From CAVSLM01 sp963728895 (lineage in GTDB: Bacteria; Pseudomonadota; Gammaproteobacteria; JBBQDK01), in NCBI GenBank assembly GCA_963728895.1, contig CAVSLM010000007.1:62001-126000 (forward strand): a stretch of 64,000 nt of DNA, read 5' to 3'. The notes below the pieces were generated by a model, which was not told the DNA's origin, did not search any database, and saw nothing but the letters and a program-made list of their open reading frames with translations. The position numbers and the translations under genes were made by a program. This document shows positions 22,654-31,113 of the stretch, in pieces. Position 1 is the first letter of the stretch. Each line of letters begins with the position of its first letter.

Positions 22654-22767
22654 GGGTCAGAATCGAATGATCCCTGAGGATCTAGGGATCAATCGACCCT
22701 GACCCGTGTCAGACCTTACAATTCACACGAATCATTTTTGGCTGATTTAAAACGCAAGGCCTGACAC
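22654..22767. repeat. Two abutting palindromes with TCAG/CTGA ends
   Basis: Palindrome A (22654-22705) pairs GGGTCAG, TCGA and TGATCCC with GGGATCA, TCGA and CTGACCC around a 10-nt centre. Palindrome B (22706-22767) starts at the very next base and pairs GTGTCAGACCTT with AAGGCCTGACAC around a 38-nt AT-rich centre. Both have (G)GTCAG termini, like MITE or REP hairpins mobilised in trans. B ends 11 bp before the stop codon of the papain-like gene, so it may also act as its transcription terminator. Confidence 0.7.
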
Positions 22768-22778
22768 CTTTCCTATGA

Positions 22779-24577
22779 TTACAAGATCTCCTTACCGTGG
22801 TCGGTGACGACCGGATCGAGCATGTAGTACATGACGTCGTCGATCGGATCGGCTGGGCACGACGTCCCAAGCTGATAGCAAACCCCTCCTGGTTTGTCAT
22901 ACACCGTCCAATTCTGGTTGGCCGCAATGTAGATCAATCCATTGGTACCGAAATTACCGGTTCCCCAGCTATTCTGGACGATCCAGAACGCGGGCATCAA
23001 GGGAACCTCCACGTTGTAAATAGAGAGATCGGCACCCACGGGCAAGAGCGGCCGCATATAGTCCTTGAGATTGATCGTGCCACCTTTGAAGTAGCCAATG
23101 ACGGCCATTGCGTGTCCGCCCGCGTACCCGTTCAGACTCTTCTCGAGCGCCTCACCGGCCGATTTCGTCAACGCATTGTTCTTCACGGAACTGACAATTT
23201 CCTTGACGAGCTTTTCATGGTCGTAGATTCCACTCTTGTAATAAGGAAAATCGAAGGCCAGAGTCATTTCTGCTGCCAGCGCACCCTGCGTGGCGATGAA
23301 TTTCCGCATCGCGTCCTTATTCGTGATGGAACCACTCTTTCCAGCCTTTACCCACCAACTTAAGTCGGTGGCTAGCGAACTGCCAAGCGCTCCACCGTTC
23401 GACGTCGGTTCCACAATGGCGAGCTTCGCGCCGGTCGTCGCGAGACGAGACACTGCCTCGTCGTTCCACCATCCGTAGTTGGGCGTCCCTGATTTGCAGT
23501 TTCTACCCGCGGACACAAAGAACTGCTGTGCGTCCACCATGTTCAGTGCGGTAAACAAGTTGTACTTGTGCTGATTCAGAAGGACGGAAACCAGGGCTGT
23601 GGAAGTGGTCCAGGCAACGCAGCTGCCACATTGACCCTGGTTCATTACCCGCGGACGCTTCTCCGGTGGAATCACATAAAACGCCGGGTAGTTCGTGAAG
23701 TCCTTAAACGGCAGTGCGCTCTCTTTCAAACCGGTATTGTTGCCGCTCGCCGCAGCCGTTGAAGCGGTATTGGTACCGGTTGCCGTAGAACCGTTATTGG
23801 CTCCCGCTGCCCCAGCCAGCGAACTTCGTGGGTTTGCTCAAGCCTGGCGATGAATTCCTCCTTCGAAAACGCGGGGGTATCTCTCGCTACCAAGGCCGCC
23901 GGACCGGTGAGTTGATCCGCAGCCGGGGGCGGTGCCGGATTCGTTGTCTGTTGCGCCGCTTGCGCCGGCACGATGGCCGTTACCGCCTTGCAGGCGTTGA
24001 TCGCACGCGACCAGTCGTCGTGCGCCCGGATCTCGCCCTCGAAACAGGCGATGGTCGCGCTCGCATTGGTCGTCCCCTGGCAGAGATTGCGAAGGTTGCC
24101 TGCCTGCCAGGTCGTATTGCCCGCGCGATTCCACGCTACTTTGCCCTGCACGGCGTCGATACATTGCTGTTCCGACGAAACAGCGGCCTGCGCGGCCGAC
24201 GCGGTACTGACCGGCGGGCTGATTGACGGCGCTTGCGCATTCGCCGATGCGCCCTTGCAGGTCACGATCGCACGCGACCAGTCGTCGTGCTTGCCAATCT
24301 CTGACTGGAAACAGGCGATGGTCGCACCCGCATCGGTCGTGCCCTGGCAGAGATCGCGGATGTTGCCTTCCTGCCAGGTCGTGTTGCCCGCTCGATTCCA
24401 CGCGACCTTACCTTGCAGGGCGTCCATACACTGCTGCTCCGGCGCCGACTGCGCCGCGACGATACCGGACAGCGCAGTCAGCGTGGCTAGCGATGCTATT
24501 CGCATCGCGGCGATAGAAACGCCATGCGTGATTCGTTCACTACTCCGCGTGCGACTGCGCATCTCAACGCTGATCAT
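22779..24577 (-). pseudogene. Secreted papain-family (C1) peptidase with two N-terminal Cys repeats, interrupted by one frameshift
   Basis: The N-terminal frame (24577 down to about 23815) encodes a signal peptide (MRIASLATLTALSGIVAAQS, with a 24-residue n-region from ATG 24577, AGAGGA box upstream) and two 62-residue tandem repeats. Each has QQC, GKVAWNRAGNTTWQ, LCQGTT, ATIACF and a final Cys. The second frame contains the peptidase: NQGQCGSCVAW (catalytic Cys), GGHAMAVIGY (His) and QNSWGTGNFG (Asn). The break is at a GGGG run near 23815: one added base would join RWLG to AAGANNGSTATG in the same frame. All catalytic residues are intact, so it may be a recent mutation, a phase-variable tract or a sequencing error. 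It is probably periplasmic or secreted. Confidence 0.8.
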
Positions 24578-24993
24578 CGTTCTGTCCTCTCTTATCGATC
24601 AAGTTTGATTACGTCTCTTCATTAGTTCTCTACACGTGACGCATCTTAACCAAACTCACTCGCGGTCGCAGTCTTGGTCTTTCAACGCCACGCCCAACAC
24701 GCTCCTCTCATAAGAACTTAGTGCTATGCTGCTATGAGCCAAATTCGACGGAGGACCCCATCTGCCGCCGGCGATTATGGTGCGGGTAGCTACCGACGCT
24801 CCATTAGAGTGCGAAGCAAATGACGGCTTTCTGGCATTCACGCTTTCGCATCTGAGCGCGGATTGAGGTGTCAGACCTTGACTCTGACCGCTTTGATCGT
24901 TGCTAACCGGGCAATCAGCTTTCCCTTGTGCCGATTGTCCATTTGCCTTCCGCGTCCTAAATAAAATAGCGCGCAACCAACGGGCCAGAGTTG
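24578..24993. other. Intergenic region between the peptidase start and the IS4 element
   Basis: About 415 bp without a supported gene. It should contain the promoter of the peptidase gene on the minus strand. Near 24867-24890 it holds GGTGTCAGACCTTGACTCTG, a relative of the GTGTCAG palindrome at 22706. GC content is visibly lower than in core genes, consistent with acquired DNA. Confidence 0.45.
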
Positions 24994-26501
24994 AATGGCA
25001 CTTACTTAAGCTTCTTGGGGTGACCATTTCTGCGCACCTCTTCTCGGGCTATGAGCCTGGGTTTGGTGAGGAGTGGAAACGGTTTGGGTCGTCGTTTCAC
25101 CGCACGTGGTTCGATGCGTCCGCAGCGCTCTCCCACGCGCTGTTGCGCAATCAGGATGAACAGCGTTGCCAGTTGGCGCTCATCGTAGCTGGCGCTGCCG
25201 TGCCGGCACCAGGCAGTCCAGAGCTGCAGCGTGTGCTTGAAGCTCAGTTGTCGGGGCAGGATGTCGGCCAGTAATGCTGCCTGGGCCATCAGCAGTCGGA
25301 TCAGGTTGTAGGCCAGCAGATGGATCCAGATCTCCTTCTGTACCATCTCGGGTGTGCGACAGCTCAGCATCTCCATGCCCAGCGTGCTCTTGATGTTGCG
25401 CAGATCCAGCTCGACGTGCCAGCGCTGCCGATAGAGCGCCTTCAGCTGCGCTTTGCTGGTGCGCTTCGGACACAGCAGCGTCGTCATCAGAATCTTGCCG
25501 CTGGTATGCAGTTCCCGCGCCTTCAGGGTCTGCGGTGCCTGCTCGTAGTCGGCCTGGCTCATCCAGGCGGGTTTGAGCTTCGGCTTGTGCAATTCAATCA
25601 GATGGTCACGCGTTCCCAGCCGTTCCCCGCGCCGAAAATCCGTACTGCGCCGACGGGAGCCCTGTTGTTCAAAGACCCCGTCCATGCCGCGTTCCTGCAG
25701 CGCGCACAGCAGAAAATAGGTGGCGTAGAAAGCATCGCCCAGCAGAATGTCCCCCGAGTCCAAGGTCTCGAGTATCGATCGCAGCAGCGACTGCTCATCG
25801 CTTCCCTTGCCCTGGCAGGGCCCCATGGCCGCATCGAGCAGAGCACCACTGCCCAGGCACAGGAGGCCCACCAGCCGGCACTGCGGAAACCCCAAACCGG
25901 GCTTCTGACTGCGCGGCTGCGGGTAGAGCGCCTGGTTCTGCGCGGTATCGGGCAGCGCCACCGTGGCCCCATCGACCAGCCGCACCGCTCGACCCCGCCA
26001 GTGCCAGCCTTGCGGGCTGTGCTCGGCGATCAGCGATCCCGTATGACGCGTCAACCCTGCCAGCATCTGCTCCGGCAAGCGCTGCCGTGCCCGGCAGTAG
26101 GCGCCAGTGTGCGTACTGCAGCGAGGCAGCGCACCGCTCAGTCGCTTGATGGCCGCCTCATTCACTGCCCGCTGGCAAGAGCGATCCGCACTCAGGGCCT
26201 GCGCCAGAAACATCGACAAGGTCTCGGTAGGCGAAAACAACCGTTCCCGGTATTCGGGCGACAGCGCCTCTACCGTCTCCAGAAGCTCGGCGCCGGTGAG
26301 CAAATTGAAGAAGGTGTAGGAATCACTGTCTGCCGCATGGCGGCGAACACGTTGCTGTTGATGCAAGCCGGCTCGTTGATTAGGATGCATCAAGGCTGGT
26401 CCTCCTGTGATTGGCGTTGGCCTCGCAACCTACAGCTTATCACTCGGACCAGCCTTCTTTGTTCCTTACATCAGCTGCTTACTCCTTAAGTAAGTGCCAT
26501 T
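24994..26501 (-). mobile_element. IS4-family insertion sequence
   Basis: A complete 1.5-kb element bounded by perfect 17-bp inverted repeats, AATGGCACTTACTTAAG at 24994-25010 and its exact complement at 26485-26501. It holds one intact transposase gene whose stop codon lies inside the left repeat. The flanks (GAGTTG left, CGGGTC right) show no obvious target duplication, so either the target repeat has been lost or the element boundaries have recombined. The right flank CGGGTCAGACTCGATTGATC resembles the GGGTCAG palindrome family, suggesting insertion beside such a repeat. Confidence 0.9.
25002..26393 (-). CDS. IS4-family transposase
   Basis: The 463-residue DDE transposase appears intact. 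The catalytic triad is visible in context: Asp in RLVDGATVALPD, Asp in DILLGDAFYATY, and Glu in YRQRWHVELDLRNIK, which is the Y-(2)-R-(3)-E-(6)-K signature of the IS4 family. The N-terminal DUF4372-like region and the central beta-strand insertion are of normal length. Start ATG 26393 lies about 90 bp inside the right inverted repeat. No frameshift is present, unlike the surrounding phage genes, so the element is a relatively late arrival. Confidence 0.93.
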   Translation of the reverse strand: MMHPNQRAGLHQQQRVRRHAADSDSYTFFNLLTGAELLETVEALSPEYRERLFSPTETLSMFLAQALSADRSCQRAVNEAAIKRLSGALPRCSTHTGAYCRARQRLPEQMLAGLTRHTGSLIAEHSPQGWHWRGRAVRLVDGATVALPDTAQNQALYPQPRSQKPGLGFPQCRLVGLLCLGSGALLDAAMGPCQGKGSDEQSLLRSILETLDSGDILLGDAFYATYFLLCALQERGMDGVFEQQGSRRRSTDFRRGERLGTRDHLIELHKPKLKPAWMSQADYEQAPQTLKARELHTSGKILMTTLLCPKRTSKAQLKALYRQRWHVELDLRNIKSTLGMEMLSCRTPEMVQKEIWIHLLAYNLIRLLMAQAALLADILPRQLSFKHTLQLWTAWCRHGSASYDERQLATLFILIAQQRVGERCGRIEPRAVKRRPKPFPLLTKPRLIAREEVRRNGHPKKLK

Positions 26502-26579
26502 CGGGTCAGACTCGATTGATCCGTGGCTCGGCGAGCATTCGGTGTTCGCGCAGGTGCAGGTAGCGCAGCGCCTTCATGC

Positions 26580-27415
26580 GCTCGCGCGCGGACAACTTCA
26601 GCAAGGATATTCACGACGCGATCCGCACCATGAAGGGCGGAATCGTACCGGCCGCGGTGCAGAAGACGTTCTTCTACTGATTGCCAAGGTGCAGCACGCC
26701 GTCGATACCGCTACTGGCTGGGCGCCTGGCGCAAAGGGCTCGACGAGTTCAAGGGCGATGAGCACCAAGCGCTGCAGTTCGCTGATCGCGCGGTGGCCCG
26801 CGCGTAGGCGTCGGGGCTATGGTCGGATCGTTCGGCGGTGAGCGCGGCACGGCCAGCCGGCGAGTGCACCAGACCGAGCTGCTGCGCATCTGGACCGCGC
26901 TGCTCTCCTACATGCTGGCCAAGGCGAACTTGGCCTATGAAAAGACGCAAGCGACGAGCTTCCGCGACCGGTCGCCGTGCTGAAGTGGACCGGCGACATG
27001 GTGCTGCTGTTCACCGTCGAAGCGATGCTGACCGCGGCGCTGCGCGGCCAGTGGCCAAGCGATGATGACGACGAGAGCCTGGCGGCCTTTGCAGCAAGCA
27101 GACCGCGCAGACTGCTATCAGCACGTTCCGTTCGTGCGCGAGTTCGGCTCGGAGATTCAGGGCTTCCGCGGCGGCAGCGCTTGGGGCTCGTTCGTGGGCG
27201 AGGTCGGCAAAGCTTTCGAGCAGGTTGACCAGGGCGAGCTGGACCTGGCGCTCTTCAAGGCGCTGAACCGCACCGCGGAATCCTCTTCCATTACCCGGCG
27301 TCGCAGTCGAATCGGGTGCTCGACAGTCTGTGGCGGGCGAACGAAGGCGAGGACGTGGCGCCGATCGAGTTCCTACTTGGGCGATGTACAGGGATTGAGA
27401 CTCACGGGCGAGGCG
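26580..27415 (+). pseudogene. Remnant of a phage large polyvalent protein (LPD38-like C-terminal domain)
   Basis: Piecing three frames together gives NFSKDIHDAIRTMKGGIVPA, WRKGLDEFKGDEHQALQFADRAV, QTELLRIWTALLSYMLAKAN, VAVLKWTGDMVLLFTVEAML and PFVREFGSEIQGFRGGSAWG. This order matches the helical tail domain (LPD38 type) of very large phage or plasmid polyvalent proteins. At least four frame breaks and stop codons are present and the N-terminal thousands of residues are absent, so this is a 3' scrap. It indicates that a second, podovirus-like phage or conjugative element once occupied this spot, separate from the integrase-flanked element to the right. Confidence 0.65.
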
Positions 27416-27451
27416 TAACATCGCATATTAGCCGGCGAGAATGTCAGTCCT

Positions 27452-27859
27452 TCACTGCAGCACGCCGTCGCCAACCACCACGTAATATTTGCCAAGCACG
27501 CTGCCCACGCGCCGGATGACGCCTTCAAAATTGATTGGCTGGTGCTTGTTCAGGCCAAGAGCGGTGCCCTTCGGCAGCGTCAAATAGACTTCCTGAACGC
27601 TGAATCCCTTCGTGGGGTCGTCAAGGTCCACCCACACTTCGCCGTTCTGCTTCACATCGAACACCCAGCCGCTCCAGCGTACTCGCTTTCCGTAGTAGGA
27701 CTCTGCTAGCGCGTTCAGCTGGGCATCTGTGAGCGTGCCGTTTGCCGCGCGCATGTGCTCAACAATCCCCGCATAGGTGATGTTTGAGACTGGGGCCGGC
27801 GTGAGCAATTGAATGACCAAGGCGGGCACCCCGAGCACGAAAAGCACCGCAAGGAACAC
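27452..27859 (-). CDS. Small membrane-anchored protein of unknown function
   Basis: The 135-residue protein begins with GTG and one hydrophobic helix (FLAVLFVLGVPALVIQLL), followed by a soluble domain of about 110 residues. The domain contains YYGKRVRWSGWVFDVK, EVYLTLPKGTAL and INFEGVIRRVGSVLGKYYVVVGDG, an alternation of beta strands that recalls small OB-fold proteins of the tRNA_anti-like type often found in mobile elements. I do not recognise a named family. It is intact, unlike its neighbours. A stop lies 16 codons upstream of the GTG and no ATG is available, so the start is fairly constrained. Confidence 0.55.
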   Translation of the reverse strand: MFLAVLFVLGVPALVIQLLTPAPVSNITYAGIVEHMRAANGTLTDAQLNALAESYYGKRVRWSGWVFDVKQNGEVWVDLDDPTKGFSVQEVYLTLPKGTALGLNKHQPINFEGVIRRVGSVLGKYYVVVGDGVLQ

Positions 27860-28011
27860 CCGCTGCCCACCGGGGCGCCGCGCGGGGTTCGATCGCGAAT
27901 CGAACTAGGCTTGTGCGCGGGCATGCTCGCGCCGGGTTCATGTGGGCCGGCCCGCCCAATTGTGGCCCGGCAAAGAGTTCACGCTGAATTAATCATGGGC
28001 TGTCACGGCAT

Positions 28012-28416
28012 CTACGAGAAAACGGCCTGGCAGTTTGGACATTGGTAGCGACCGATGGGTCTGAAGCTCGATGACAGGGCCGACACGAAGTATGAGCTGA
28101 TCCCCCGCATCCAGACATCGAGTGCAATAGGGTCCATCCGCGCGCTCGCCCACTGGTTCGCTGAGATAGTACAGGCCGTCCCGCCGGACCACCTTCGACC
28201 GGAAATTGGCCGAGGCAGTTGCTTCAGCGAGCTGGGCGCGCAACTGCCGAATCTCGTCCTGGCGGTCTGCAAGCTCCGTCTTGGCGTGGGCCAGGGTCAT
28301 CTTTAAGAACATCGGTGGGGGCGTCGATGGATTTCGGCGTTTTTGATCTTGGTTGCTATCTCGTGCAGACGCCCGATGACACCGAACACATCCTTGAATG
28401 GCTGTTCACTGGGCAT
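28012..28416 (-). pseudogene. Frameshifted coiled-coil/zinc-ribbon mobile-element protein
   Basis: From ATG 28416 the frame reads MPSEQPFKDVFGVIGRLHEI, then shifts to a coiled-coil segment TLAHAKTELADRQDEIRQLR and GLYYLSEPVGERADGPYCTR, then shifts again to RPIGRYQCPNCQAVF. The C-x-x-C pairs YCTRC and YQCPNC, about 30 residues apart, would form a zinc ribbon. This architecture (helical N-terminus, coiled coil, zinc ribbon) is common in proteins near integrases and prophage ends; no function is established. Two frame breaks make it non-functional as written. Confidence 0.55.
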
Positions 28417-28708
28417 GGAGTCTCCTCAGCGGCCGCTCGGCAACCGGCAACCGAAATCGTGCCGCAATTCTCCGGAGAATCTCCGGAAGTTTTTGCCGTC
28501 AAACATAAGCTATTGTTTTTTCTGGCGTCCCCAAGGGGATTCGAACCCCTGTTACCGCCGTGAAAGGGCGCTCCGTTCGTCCACCGCTGTTTGCATTGTC
28601 CACGCAAGCGACTGTTCTAGCTGTGATACTGTTCGCTGCCGTGCGTCATTGTTTTGGCTGTCTAGCCCGGTATTCTCCGAGTTTTACGGAAGTCCGGGAG
28701 CTCCCGCC
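28313..28708. other. Left boundary region of the integrative element
   Basis: Apart from the 5' end of the zinc-ribbon remnant and the tRNA-Glu 3' fragment this segment has no gene. A T-run (GTTTTTTCTGG) precedes the fragment exactly as GTTTTTCTGG does at the intact tRNA-Glu gene at 38.53 kb. The integrase remnant starts at 28709. Confidence 0.5.
28523..28570 (-). repeat. 3' fragment of a tRNA-Glu gene; candidate attL of the integrative element
   Basis: Forty-eight bases match the 3' part of a tRNA-Glu: anticodon loop with TTC, GGCGG stem, variable loop, T arm with GGTTCGAAT, acceptor 3' strand and encoded CCA. The D arm and 5' acceptor strand are missing. It matches the same part of the intact tRNA-Glu(CTC) gene at 38539 in 42 of 48 positions, in the same orientation, and both are preceded by a T-run. 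An integrase gene begins 140 bp away. This is the usual leftover of tRNA-targeted integration, though the imperfect match means the two ends are not a simple fresh att duplication. Confidence 0.75.
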
Positions 28709-29967
28709 GTGGCAAGACTATCGCGAGATGCGCGTATCGAGACCCGGGAAGCGCGCAGCAGGCTGAAGCAGCGCAGCGAACCCTACTGGCGCCAGCTACA
28801 GGCCGGCCTCGTCGTGGGCTATAGAAAGGGCGCCAGGCCGGCAAGTGGTACATGCGCCAGAGGGTGCGGACGACGTACCAGTAGAGCACGATCGCCAAGG
28901 CTGATGACCAGCAGGACGCAAACGGGCTGGACGTGCTCAACTATGCGCAGGCGCAGCGTCGAGGCGCTCGATCGCGCCAACCTGGTCGCGCAGACCGGCG
29001 CCGGAAGGACTACACCGTCGAGCAGGCGATGCCGACTATATGACTGGTACCGCGGCCACCGCAAGGCTGCTGACGCCACGCAGGCCGCGGTCGATGCCCA
29101 CATACTGCCGGCGCTCGGATCGAAGCATGTAGGCAGAGCTGACCGCGCCCGTGCTGCGAAAATGGCTGCAGGCCATGGCCGATGCGCCGCGCGCGCCCAA
29201 GGAACAAGAAAGGCGCTGTAAGGAAGTACCGAAGCAGCCCACGCAGAAGCCGGATGCCGAGACCCTGCGCAAGCGCAAGGCGACCGCGAATCGCGCGTTG
29301 ACGGTGCTGAAAGCGGCGCTCAACAAAGCCTGGGAGGACGGTCTTGCGCCGAGCGCTGACGCCTGGCGCAGGGTGAAACCGTTCCGCGAGGTCGATCAGC
29401 CGAAGGTGCGGTATCTCAGCGAGGCCGACTGCGCGCGCCTGACTAACGCCGCACCTGGCGATTTCCGGGATCTGGTGCAGGGCGCGTTGTCGACCGGGTG
29501 CCGTTACGGCGAGTCGGTGAAAATGCGATGCGGCGACTACAGCGCGAGGCGGGCGTGGTCCTGGTGCGGAGAGTCCAAAGGCGGAAAGCCCCGCTACGTG
29601 CCATCACCGATGAAGGCGCTGCGCTGTTTCAGCGGCTCACCGCCGGCCGCGGTACCGATGAGCCGATGTTCTGCGGGCGTGACGGATCGGCCTGGCAGAA
29701 TCCGAACAGAAGCGACCCATGGCCGAGGCCTGCAACGCCGCCCGGATCACACCGGCAGTAAGTTTCCACATTCTACGACACGCCTACGGAGCTGCTTGGC
29801 GCAGCGCGGCGTCTCCCTGCAGGTCGTCGCCGAGCTGTCGGCCACAGCGACACGCGAATGACCATGCGCCACTACGCCACTTGCCGCCGACCCACATGGC
29901 CGAAGTGCTGCGCGCTGCGCTGCCGAGCTTCGGCATCGACGACGGGAACGTCAAGGCGATCCGCTGA
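28709..29967 (+). pseudogene. Tyrosine-recombinase integrase, multiply frameshifted
   Basis: Starting at GTG 28709, fragments in all three frames give ARLSRDARIETREARSRLKQ, a SAM-like core-binding part (RALTVLKAALNKAWEDGLAP) and catalytic-domain pieces: LSEADCARLTNAAPGDFRDL, ALSTGCRYGE with the first catalytic Arg, FHILRHAYG with the H-x-x-R box, and a terminal GGKWRSG-like THMAEV region. At least five frame breaks plus stops are needed. The gene lies next to the tRNA-Glu fragment and points away from it, the usual int position. It cannot now excise the element without help. The stop overlaps the ATG of the next gene. Confidence 0.82.
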
Positions 29968-30608
29968 TGGCGCATCGGTTGAGGGAGTTTCGGTTCACGA
30001 AGGCGCAGCAGGCGCGCCTGTGGGAACTGATGGAGCCTGACGACGCGCTGCTGCTCTGCGTCGAGGGTCTGATAGACAACTATGCCGTAGAGCTGGGGAT
30101 TGTGTTCCTGCCGCCGAAAAAGGCGGCCGACGCTTACACTCAACTGGAGCAACTGCTATTACGTGCGCTGGCCGACTGCTCGCGCGGTCCGGCGGGAGAC
30201 TGCCTGAAAGGATCCGGTAGCCTTTCGCATGCCATGAAAGCATTCGGCAGTGCTGCTGCCTTCGCCGAAGAGCTATCGACGTTCCACCGGTGGAGAAAAA
30301 CCCCGCGACGACCGCGTGAAGACGGGCGCAACGCGATCATCAGCGACATGGTGTGTGCGTTTCGCTATTTCGTTCCGAGCGATGAGCCCGACGCGGGCTA
30401 TCGCAATCTGTGCGCCGACTTCGTCGCGCTCGTGCTCGATGCTGCCGGGCTCTCGGCACCGGGCATCGAGCGGCTGCGAAAGGCGGTATCGGCCGAACTG
30501 AAGCAGCCGATGGAGCGCAGTTTCATCTACGTCGGCGCGCGAATCGCAATTCAGCGACAGCCCGGCTCAATCCGCCTGCTCGGCACCGAGCGCGCAGAAA
30601 TTTTCTAG
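29967..30608 (+). CDS. Hypothetical protein of the integrative element
   Basis: The 213-residue soluble, mostly helical protein begins MAHRLREFRFTKAQQARLWE and has no signal peptide or membrane segment. Its ATG overlaps the integrase stop (TGATG). No conserved enzymatic motif or known domain is recognised; clustered Arg/Lys and regular helices are compatible with a nucleic-acid-associated role, but nothing more can be said. It is one of the few uninterrupted frames in the element. Confidence 0.6.
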   Translation: MAHRLREFRFTKAQQARLWELMEPDDALLLCVEGLIDNYAVELGIVFLPPKKAADAYTQLEQLLLRALADCSRGPAGDCLKGSGSLSHAMKAFGSAAAFAEELSTFHRWRKTPRRPREDGRNAIISDMVCAFRYFVPSDEPDAGYRNLCADFVALVLDAAGLSAPGIERLRKAVSAELKQPMERSFIYVGARIAIQRQPGSIRLLGTERAEIF

Positions 30609-30618
30609 TTTCGCCTCT

Positions 30619-30661
30619 CTGGACGAATTACGGCGCTACCAGAGGCCGTTAATCTGTCCAG
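30619..30661. promoter_or_regulatory. Imperfect inverted repeat upstream of the excisionase gene
   Basis: CTGGAC at 30619-30624 pairs with GTCCAG at 30656-30661, and the inner AATTACGG pairs imperfectly with CCGTTAAT. It lies about 70 bp upstream of the AlpA-like start, a place where operators of element regulators are often found. Sequence symmetry and position are the only support. Confidence 0.3.
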
Positions 30662-30731
30662 CCGCAGATTTGCGCCCTGTATGTTCTCCGCAGTTGTACG
30701 GATTCACACGCACAAACGCGGAGCAACCGAC

Positions 30732-30942
30732 ATGCAGAAACTTGCGCCGAACGCGAACGGGGCGGAACCCGCGCCGCTCGCCTACACCATCGAAGAGGCG
30801 GCGGCCGCTGCTCGAATTGGCCGGACGGCCATCTACGGGGAACTGAAGGCGGGGCGTTCGCGCCACGAAGATCGGGACGCGAACAATCATCACGCGCAGC
30901 GCGTTGCTCGAGTGGCTGGAGAGGCTGGAGGCGGCGAGCTGA
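30732..30942 (+). pseudogene. AlpA/excisionase-type helix-turn-helix protein, frameshifted
   Basis: ATG 30732 opens MQKLAPNANGAEP and the winged-HTH sequence YTIEEAAAAARIGRTAIYGE. After LKAGR one base is gained or lost near 30862-30868, and the sequence continues in another frame as ATKIGTRTIITRSALLEWLE to a TGA at 30942. The combined 70-residue product would match MerR-like excisionases (AlpA, HTH_17) that direct integrase toward excision. It lies between int and the replication gene, as in P4-like satellites and related islands. Confidence 0.78.
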
Positions 30943-31113
30943 TGCCCCCCGCATCTGGAGCCCGCACCGGCGGCGATCCGGGGCGGGCGCGGGAACTGCG
31001 CATAGCTCTGGCGCGGGAACTGCGCCATAGCTCTGGCGAGCTGCATCAGTCTACCCCCCACGACCTGGCCCGCCACCGCCATCCCGCCGCGCCAGATCCA
31101 GAGGGTGCGGCCG

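Larger units (their letters stand above)
21506..22778. other. 1.27-kb intergenic region filled with palindromic repeats
   Basis: No gene is supported. It contains a REP-like array (21.68-22.35 kb), a stretch with AAAAATAAATCTGTCACC near 22.43 kb reminiscent of sequences flanking small transposable elements, and two abutting palindromes at 22.65-22.77 kb. The papain-like gene ends just to the right on the minus strand. Confidence 0.6.

Noticed and set aside
22779..23729. Considered the papain-like peptidase as the processing enzyme of the GG-leader peptide
   Set aside because: GG leaders are cut by C39 peptidases fused to ABC transporters; this is a C1 peptidase with its own signal peptide and a frameshift.
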